Shown piece after piece: positions 58,531 through 64,000 of a DNA stretch of 64,000 nt. The position numbers were made by a program, and so were the translations under genes. How positions within the stretch are numbered: the first letter of the stretch is position 1; each line of letters starts with the position of its first letter. The stretch comes from an uncultured Oscillospiraceae bacterium. Its GTDB lineage: Bacteria; Bacillota; Clostridia; Oscillospirales; Oscillospiraceae. The stretch covers positions 1-64,000 of the forward strand of contig CAKTKU010000001.1 of assembly GCA_934572335.1 (NCBI GenBank), written 5' to 3'. The notes under the pieces were generated by a model, which had not been told where the DNA came from, did no database searches, and was given only the letters and a program-made list of their open reading frames with translations.

Positions 58531-58692
58531 TTGAAAATTTTTCGCGCTTATATAATTCCTGCGAAAGCTGGGGATAATTTTTCTGCCCGGACGCGGTTTC
58601 GCCGGATTTGGCGCGGCATTTGGGCGATAATCCATGTGAAGCACAACATAAAAAAGCGGCGCGGCAACGGTGCCGGGAGGAGGATACACACT

Positions 58693-60975
58693 ATGAAGAG
58701 CAACGGGCAATTCACGCAGAGGGCGGAGCTGGCGATAGAGAACGCGCGCCTCGCGGCGGGCAGCTTCGGGCACGGCTTTGTCGGGACGGAGCACCTTGTG
58801 CTGGGGATAACGATGGAGCACGAGGGGCTGGGCGCGCGCATCCTCGACCGGCGCGGCATAAGCGAGAGCGCGCTGCGCCGCGTGATAGGCGAGTTGGACG
58901 GCACCGGCGCACCCGGTACGCCCGGACAGGGACTGACGACGAGGGCGCGCATCGCCGTGGAGCGCGCCGCCGCGGAGGCGTCCGCAATGCAGCAGGGATA
59001 TATCGGCACGGAGCATATCCTCCTCGGCGTCCTGCGCCAGAGCGACAGCGGCGGCGTGCGCGCGCTCACGCTCGCGGGGGCGGACGCGAACGATCTCTAT
59101 ACCGACATCATGGATGCCTTCGGCGCACCCGCGAGCCGCGGCAAGCCGCAGACCGGTACCGCCCGCCAAACTATACGCCGCGCCGAGACGCGCATACTCG
59201 ACCAGTACAGCCGCGACCTGACGGAGCTTGCCCTCTCCGGCGCGACCGACCCCGTCGTCGGGCGCGAGAGCGAGATACTGCGCGCCGTGCAGATCCTCTC
59301 CCGCCGGACGAAGAATAACCCCGTGCTCGTGGGCGAGCCGGGCGTTGGCAAGACCGCCGTGGCGGAGGGGCTGGCGATGCTGGTGGCGCGCGGGGAAGCA
59401 CCCGCGGAGCTTGCGCGAAAGCGCATCGTGTCGCTGGATATACCGGCGATGCTCGCGGGGACAAAGTACCGCGGAGACTTTGAGGAGCGCGTGAAGGCGG
59501 TGCTGAAGGATGTGAAGCGCGCGGGGGACGTGATACTCTTCATCGACGAGCTGCACACCATTATCGGCGCGGGCAGCGCCGAGGGCGCGATAGACGCCGC
59601 GAACATCCTCAAGCCCGCGCTGGGGCGGGGCGAGGTGCAGATCATCGGCGCGACGACGCCGGAGGAGTACCGCCGCCACATCGAGAAGGACGCGGCGCTG
59701 GAGCGGCGCTTTCAGCCCGTGCGCATTGCCGAGCCCGACCGCGGGCAGACGCTCGCCATGCTCAAGAGCCTGCGCCGCGCACTGGAGACGCACCACGGCG
59801 TGAGCATTTCCGACGGCGCGATAGAGGCGGCATACGAGCTTTCAGTGCGGTATATAAACGACCGCTTTCTCCCCGATAAGGCGATCGACCTCATCGACGA
59901 GGCGGCGGCGGGGGTGCACGTGTCGGCACGAGCGGACATGATAGTGCGCCCCGGCGATGTGGCGCAGGTCGTCTCCCGCTGGACGGATATACCCGTGACG
60001 GGGCTTGATAAGGACGAGAGCGAGCGGCTGAAAAACCTCGAAGCGGAGCTGAAGCGACGGATAATCGGGCAGGACGAGGCGGTGTCCGCCGTGGCGCGGG
60101 CGATACGCCGCAGCCGTGTGGGCCTGAAGGACCCCGCGCGCCCCGTGGGCAGCTTCCTTTTCCTCGGTCCGACGGGCGTGGGGAAGACGGAGCTGTGCCG
60201 CGCGCTCGCCGCGACGGTGTACGGCGATGAGAGGGCGATGATACGCCTTGACATGTCCGAATACATGGAGAAGCACACCGTCAGCCGGCTCATCGGCTCG
60301 CCGCCGGGGTATGTGGGGTATGAGGACGGCGGACAGCTGACGGAGAAGGTGCGGCGAAAGCCGTGGTCGGTGGTGCTCTTCGACGAAATAGAGAAGGCGC
60401 ACGAGGATGTGTGGAGCATACTGCTGCAAATAATGGACGACGGACACCTCACGGACTCCACCGGGCGGCGCGTGGATTTCAGCAACACGGTCGTTGTGAT
60501 GACTTCGAACGTCGGGGCGAAGGCGATAACCGACGGCAGACCGCGCCTAGGCTTCTCCGGCGGAGAGGGCGGCGGCGAGCGTGAGATGCGCGAGCAGGTC
60601 ATGGCGGAGCTGAAAGCGACATTCCGCCCGGAGTTTCTCAACCGTATAGATGAGACGATAGTTTTCCACCGGCTCACGGAGGAGAACATGTACGCCATCA
60701 CACAGACGATGCTCGACGGTGTGAAAAAGCGCTTTGAAAAGCTGGGGCTGACGCTCGCCGTGCCGGAGGAGACGGCGCGCTTTCTCGCCTGCGCGGGGCA
60801 TGACGACGCTTTCGGCGCGCGCCCGCTGCGGCGCACGGTGCAGCACAGCATAGAGGACGCGGCGGCGGAGCTGCTGCTAGACGGGCGGGCAAAGACCGGC
60901 GATGCGATAGCGGCGCTCGTCACTGGCGGCGAGGTGACGCTGACAGTGTCGTCGCAGTATACTGACGCGGTGTGA
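58693..60975 (+). CDS. clpC: ClpC-like AAA+ unfoldase with very short middle domain
   Basis: Chaperone ATPase that feeds proteins to ClpP. Two Clp-N repeats (about residues 8-70 and 82-145) precede NBD1 (Walker A GEPGVGKT 214-221, FIDE 283-286) and NBD2 (GPTGVGKT 492-499). The ClpP-docking tripeptide LGF is seen in RPRLGFSGG. Between NBD1 and its end only about 20 residues stand where ClpC normally has a 50-60-residue coiled-coil M domain, giving 760 residues instead of about 810. The start is the ATG at 58693 after GGGAGGAGG. There is no mcsA/mcsB/ctsR cluster beside it. Confidence 0.88.
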   Translation: MKSNGQFTQRAELAIENARLAAGSFGHGFVGTEHLVLGITMEHEGLGARILDRRGISESALRRVIGELDGTGAPGTPGQGLTTRARIAVERAAAEASAMQQGYIGTEHILLGVLRQSDSGGVRALTLAGADANDLYTDIMDAFGAPASRGKPQTGTARQTIRRAETRILDQYSRDLTELALSGATDPVVGRESEILRAVQILSRRTKNNPVLVGEPGVGKTAVAEGLAMLVARGEAPAELARKRIVSLDIPAMLAGTKYRGDFEERVKAVLKDVKRAGDVILFIDELHTIIGAGSAEGAIDAANILKPALGRGEVQIIGATTPEEYRRHIEKDAALERRFQPVRIAEPDRGQTLAMLKSLRRALETHHGVSISDGAIEAAYELSVRYINDRFLPDKAIDLIDEAAAGVHVSARADMIVRPGDVAQVVSRWTDIPVTGLDKDESERLKNLEAELKRRIIGQDEAVSAVARAIRRSRVGLKDPARPVGSFLFLGPTGVGKTELCRALAATVYGDERAMIRLDMSEYMEKHTVSRLIGSPPGYVGYEDGGQLTEKVRRKPWSVVLFDEIEKAHEDVWSILLQIMDDGHLTDSTGRRVDFSNTVVVMTSNVGAKAITDGRPRLGFSGGEGGGEREMREQVMAELKATFRPEFLNRIDETIVFHRLTEENMYAITQTMLDGVKKRFEKLGLTLAVPEETARFLACAGHDDAFGARPLRRTVQHSIEDAAAELLLDGRAKTGDAIAALVTGGEVTLTVSSQYTDAV

Positions 60976-60987
60976 AAACACCGCGTC
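60964..60987 (+). terminator. Terminator overlapping the clpC stop codon
   Basis: Perfect 10-bp stem GACGCGGTGT / ACACCGCGTC with a GAAA loop, followed by TTTTCC. The stop codon lies at its loop. Confidence 0.88.
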
Positions 60988-60993
60988 TTTTCC

Positions 60994-61022
60994 TTGTAAA
61001 TAAACTATTGTTGAATTATAAT
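60994..61022 (+). promoter_or_regulatory. Sigma-A promoter for the two-component operon
   Basis: TTGTAA (60994-60999), 17 bases, TATAAT (61017-61022), 62 bases before the response regulator ATG. Confidence 0.8.
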
Positions 61023-61084
61023 TGAATATGAGTTTAACGTCCCTTGATAATATAACCATGACTCTGTATGATTGGAGGCAGTGT

Positions 61085-61756
61085 ATGTTCAAGATACTTA
61101 TAGCAGAGGATGACAGCGAGCTGAGGCAGCTGTTCAGCCATGTGCTTATAAAAAACGGCTATTCCGTGACCGGCGTTGACAACGGTCAGCGCGCGCTCGC
61201 GGCGATGGATACAAGCTATTACGACCTCATCATCTCCGACATTATGATGCCCGTGATGGACGGGTATGAGCTGGTGAAAACGATCCGCGCCTCCGGCAAC
61301 AACACGCCGGTGCTGATGATAACCGCGCGCGACGCTTTTGACGATATGCGCGAGGGCTTCGTCTCCGGCACGGACGACTATATGGTCAAGCCCGTGAACG
61401 TCAACGAGCTTCTGCTGCGCGTGGGTGCGCTGCTGCGCCGCGCGCAGATCATCAACGAGCGCCGCCTTGTCGTGGGCGACACGGTGATGGAGTGCGACTC
61501 GCTGACGGTGACGACAAACGGGCAGAGCATGGTGCTGCCGCAGAAGGAGTTCATGCTGCTGTACAAAATGGCGTCCTACCCCGGCCGCATCTTCACGCGC
61601 CAGCAGCTCATGGACGACATATGGGGGTACGAGTCCGAGACGAACACCCACACGGTCGACGTGCACATCGGGCGTCTGCGCGACAGGTTCAAGGATAACC
61701 GCGATTTCCGCATAGTGACGATGCGCGGGCTCGGCTACAAGGTGGAGAAGGCATGA
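61085..61756 (+). CDS. OmpR/PhoB-type response regulator
   Basis: A 223-residue transcription factor with an N-terminal receiver domain (acidic pair 9-10, phosphoacceptor Asp52 in SDIMMP, Lys102 in VKPVN) and a C-terminal winged helix (about 125-222, ending VTMRGLGYKVEKA). The start is the ATG at 61085 behind GGAGG. It overlaps the kinase gene by four bases and is the first gene of the RR-HK-SGNH-flippase operon. Confidence 0.94.
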   Translation: MFKILIAEDDSELRQLFSHVLIKNGYSVTGVDNGQRALAAMDTSYYDLIISDIMMPVMDGYELVKTIRASGNNTPVLMITARDAFDDMREGFVSGTDDYMVKPVNVNELLLRVGALLRRAQIINERRLVVGDTVMECDSLTVTTNGQSMVLPQKEFMLLYKMASYPGRIFTRQQLMDDIWGYESETNTHTVDVHIGRLRDRFKDNRDFRIVTMRGLGYKVEKA

Positions 61757-62835
61757 GAAGGAAAAACGGGAAGCTGAACGCGAATTTTCAGCTCAAGTTC
61801 TCCGCCGCCGCGACGCTGGGCGCAATCGCCGTTGTGATGATGACCTACGGCGTGGTGCATATGCTCAACGACGTGTGGAATATCTCGCTCGGCGTGCCGA
61901 TGGGTGTGAGGATGCTGATCTTCGCGGTGGTTTTCGGCGTGTGCATCGCCGCCGTGCTCAGCCGCACGTTCATAAAGCCGATGACGGATCTGGCCAGCGC
62001 AATGCAGCGCGTCGCCGGGGGCGACTTCAACACACAGCTGGAGTGCAAGAGCGCGATAGGCGACGTGAAGGAGGTCTACGCCAGCTTCAACCTCATGGTC
62101 AAGGCGCTGGGCGAGACGGAGACGCTTCAGACGGACTTTGTCTCCAACGTCTCGCATGAGTTCAAAACGCCCATAAACGCCATAGAGGGCTATGCCTCTC
62201 TCCTGCAGGACAGCGAGCTGCCGCGCGAGCAGCAGGCGCAGTATGTCGGCAAGATAATATTCAACACCAAGCGCCTTTCGGACCTCGTGGGGAACATACT
62301 GCTGCTCAGCAAGGTCAACAACAACAGCATCCGCCCCAAGGCGAGCGTTTATCGCCTTGACGAGCAGATACGCCAGTCGGTCTTCGCGCTTGAGCGCAAG
62401 TGGACGGAGAAGAACATAGACTTCGACATAGAGATGGACGAGGTGGAATACTGCGGGTATGAGGGGCTGATGATGCACGTGTGGTCAAACCTCATCGACA
62501 ACGCCATCAAGTTCGACTCCTACGGCGGGTCGATAACCATGCGGCTGAAAAAGCAGGGCGAGAGCGTGGAGTACTCCATCGCGGACACGGGACCCGGCAT
62601 CGCGCCGGAGGAGCAGAAGCGCATTTTCGCGAAATTCTATCAGGTGGACAGCTCCCACCGCGAGGAGGGCAACGGGCTTGGCCTCGCCCTCGTGAACAAG
62701 ATAGTGACGGCGAGCGGAGGAACGATCGCCGTGGACAGCACGCCCGGCGCGGGCGCATGCTTCACCGTGCGGCTGCCGCTGACGGTGGAGGGAACGCAGT
62801 ATATTGCCGCGGCAGAGCCGCAGGGGGAGGATTAA
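61753..62835 (+). CDS. Sensor histidine kinase
   Basis: A 360-residue membrane kinase: two membrane helices (about 17-37 and 52-71) with a very short external loop, a HAMP linker, H box SHEFKTP (His135), N box NLIDNAIKF and G boxes DTGPGI and GNGLGLAL. The small sensor loop suggests intramembrane sensing, as in kinases that respond to envelope stress. Cognate of the upstream response regulator (ATGA overlap). Confidence 0.94.
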   Translation: MRRKNGKLNANFQLKFSAAATLGAIAVVMMTYGVVHMLNDVWNISLGVPMGVRMLIFAVVFGVCIAAVLSRTFIKPMTDLASAMQRVAGGDFNTQLECKSAIGDVKEVYASFNLMVKALGETETLQTDFVSNVSHEFKTPINAIEGYASLLQDSELPREQQAQYVGKIIFNTKRLSDLVGNILLLSKVNNNSIRPKASVYRLDEQIRQSVFALERKWTEKNIDFDIEMDEVEYCGYEGLMMHVWSNLIDNAIKFDSYGGSITMRLKKQGESVEYSIADTGPGIAPEEQKRIFAKFYQVDSSHREEGNGLGLALVNKIVTASGGTIAVDSTPGAGACFTVRLPLTVEGTQYIAAAEPQGED

Positions 62836-62836
62836 C

Positions 62837-63535
62837 ATGAAGATCACGATCTTCGGCGATTCCATACTTGAGGGTGTGCGCTTTGAGGACGGAAAGTACA
62901 CCCGCGCGCACCGGTTCATGAGCCTTTTTGAGGCGGAGCACGGCGTGGAGATAGAGAACAAATCCAAGTTCGGCTCGACGATAGACAAGGGGATGACCCG
63001 GCTGCAAAAGCACCTTGAGCGCGGCACGCTCGGCAGCTACACGGTGATAGAGTTCGGCGGCAACGACAGCGCCTACCGCTGGGACGAGGTCGCAGCGGAC
63101 CCGGAGGGGGAGCATTTCTGCGTCACGCCGCCGGAGCGCTTCGCCGCGATATACAAGGACATGATAGACCTCGTCTACAAAAACGGCAGCTGGCCCATAC
63201 TCTGCACGCTGCCGCCCGTGTCCTCGCGGCTGTATCTGGACTATGTGACGCGCAGCGGTCTTGACAAGGCGGCGATACTGCGCTGGATGGACAACGATGT
63301 GGAGACCATATCCCGCTGGCAGGAGGGGTTCAGCCGCACCGTGGAGGCGCTGGCGAAGGACCGCGGCTGCCTGCTGCTGGATATGCGCGCGCCGTTCCCG
63401 CCGCGGGGCGAGGAGCTGGAGGCGTATCTCTGCTCTGACGGCATGCACCCCAATCTTGCGGGGCAGCAGCTCATATACAAGCAGGCTGTGCGCTTCTGGG
63501 ACGAGTTTATGACCGTCCGTATGGAAAAGGATTAA
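62837..63535 (+). CDS. SGNH/GDSL-type hydrolase
   Basis: A 232-residue SGNH-fold esterase/lipase-like protein. Block I is FGDSILEG (nucleophile Ser9), block III FGGNDS, and block V DGMHPNLAG (catalytic Asp and His). There is no signal peptide, so it is cytoplasmic. It begins one base after the kinase stop codon. It may remodel acyl groups on lipids or glycans, in line with the flippase-like gene behind it; substrate unknown. Confidence 0.87.
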   Translation: MKITIFGDSILEGVRFEDGKYTRAHRFMSLFEAEHGVEIENKSKFGSTIDKGMTRLQKHLERGTLGSYTVIEFGGNDSAYRWDEVAADPEGEHFCVTPPERFAAIYKDMIDLVYKNGSWPILCTLPPVSSRLYLDYVTRSGLDKAAILRWMDNDVETISRWQEGFSRTVEALAKDRGCLLLDMRAPFPPRGEELEAYLCSDGMHPNLAGQQLIYKQAVRFWDEFMTVRMEKD

Positions 63536-63536
63536 C

Positions 63537-64000
63537 ATGACAAAGAAAAAACGCGGCTATATTTTCAGCATTGCCATACTGGTGCTTTTGCTGGGAATAT
63601 GCTATTTTGTGTTCCGCGACAAGCTGCCGGAGATAATGGACGCCATATCCGGCGTGCCGACAGCGATGGTCGCGGTGATACTGTGCGCGGGCATGGTGTA
63701 CCAGCTTATCGACACGGCGATGTGCCTTGTGCTCCTGCGCTCGCGCGTCCCGTCGCTCAGCTACGGCGAGGCGTTCGAGCTGACGATGACGGGCGTGTTC
63801 GGCATGGTCTGCTCCAACAGCGTGGTAACCATCCCGCTGCAAAGTCTGTATCTTTATACCGGCGGGCTCGACGTGGGGCACACGGTGGGGCTGATGACGG
63901 TAAAGTACATCTTTCATAAGGCGACGGTGTTCACCCTCGCGCTCATTATGCTGCTTTTCAACTTCCAGTGGCTCTCGGCGAGCGTGCCCGGCGCGATGCG
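63537..64000 (+). CDS. YbhN/LPG-synthase transmembrane-domain (flippase-like) protein, 5' part
   Basis: The frame runs off the window; 154 residues are visible. There is a Lys/Arg-rich start (MTKKKRGY), a membrane helix at about 9-28, and further helices with LMTGVFGMVCSNSVVTIPLQ and GLMTVKYIFHKATVF. These resemble the lysylphosphatidylglycerol-synthase membrane domain (UPF0104/YbhN), which moves or modifies lipids. Start one base after the SGNH stop codon; last visible gene of the two-component operon. Confidence 0.72.
   Translation, partial: MTKKKRGYIFSIAILVLLLGICYFVFRDKLPEIMDAISGVPTAMVAVILCAGMVYQLIDTAMCLVLLRSRVPSLSYGEAFELTMTGVFGMVCSNSVVTIPLQSLYLYTGGLDVGHTVGLMTVKYIFHKATVFTLALIMLLFNFQWLSASVPGAM

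Noticed and set aside
1..64000. CRISPR arrays, tRNA or rRNA genes
   Set aside because: No regularly spaced repeats and no cloverleaf or rRNA-like stretch was found in the intergenic regions on reading both strands; a tRNAscan or covariance search could not be run.

Overview
The window is a GC-rich chromosomal segment (protein-coding DNA looks around 60% GC) from an endospore-forming, anaerobic-type member of the Clostridia, most like the gut Oscillospirales. Supporting signs are the forespore sigma factor gene sigG, spmA-spmB, a SpoVT/AbrB-type regulator, a CarD-type regulator, a split transketolase, the paired glgC/glgD genes, a TAXI-type TRAP transporter, HemZ, a dicluster ferredoxin and many small lipoproteins. 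No rRNA, tRNA, CRISPR array, prophage or intact transposase was found. Most of the window is housekeeping DNA in short, tightly packed operons with four-base start/stop overlaps and clear sigma-A promoters.

Layout. 0-4.5 kb: a hairpin array at the left edge, hemZ-udk (minus), a CarD-family gene, then rpsF-ssb-rpsR behind a consensus promoter and a structured leader, closed by a strong terminator. 4.5-9 kb (minus): mnmG-mnmA-suhB-birA. Divergent from it is a secreted membrane-anchored protein (9.1-10.3 kb). 10.4-14.4 kb (minus): a PpiC-type foldase, then tcdA-rarA-DUF951-GIY-YIG. 14.5-17.7 kb: a possible 20-residue micro-gene, prfB with no programmed frameshift, then prs-pth. 17.8-23.5 kb: glgC-glgD, glgP and a PfkB sugar kinase. 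23.6-28.2 kb: an SNF transporter, a MATE transporter, rplJ-rplL behind an L10-type leader and attenuator, and a folate-type ECF S component. 28.3-29.1 kb: sigG behind a sigma-F/G-type promoter. 29.2-33.6 kb: a TAXI/TRAP uptake system with a divergent LysR regulator. 33.6-36 kb: split transketolase plus ogt. 36-40 kb: a Cof-type HAD phosphatase, nagA and two lipoproteins. 40.2-44.5 kb: a YhhN-type membrane enzyme, a broken or phase-variable GT-C-like membrane gene and a DUF1846 gene. 44.6-50 kb: secA-pgeF and a peptide-binding lipoprotein.

The accessory stretch is 50-55.5 kb. The housekeeping cytidine deaminase gene is followed with one base between, and then a 4-base overlap, by a stand-alone LysR-type DNA-binding domain and by a protein with a cytoplasmic TIR domain, a charged linker, one transmembrane helix and an external leucine-rich-repeat domain. 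Next comes an AT-rich insert with a membrane-anchored HNH nuclease and a YhcG/DUF1016 PD-(D/E)XK nuclease. The TIR-TM-LRR gene with its coupled HTH gene is the best candidate here for an undescribed signalling or defence system. The membrane-anchored HNH protein and the GA-repeat-interrupted membrane gene are the next best.

55.5-64 kb returns to ordinary genes: an E2/CAT-fold acyltransferase-like protein lacking the usual catalytic histidine, spmA-spmB, an AbrB/SpoVT regulator, a TrmN6-type methyltransferase, ferredoxin, a ClpC-like ATPase with almost no middle domain, and an operon of response regulator, histidine kinase, SGNH hydrolase and a flippase-like membrane protein that runs off the right edge.
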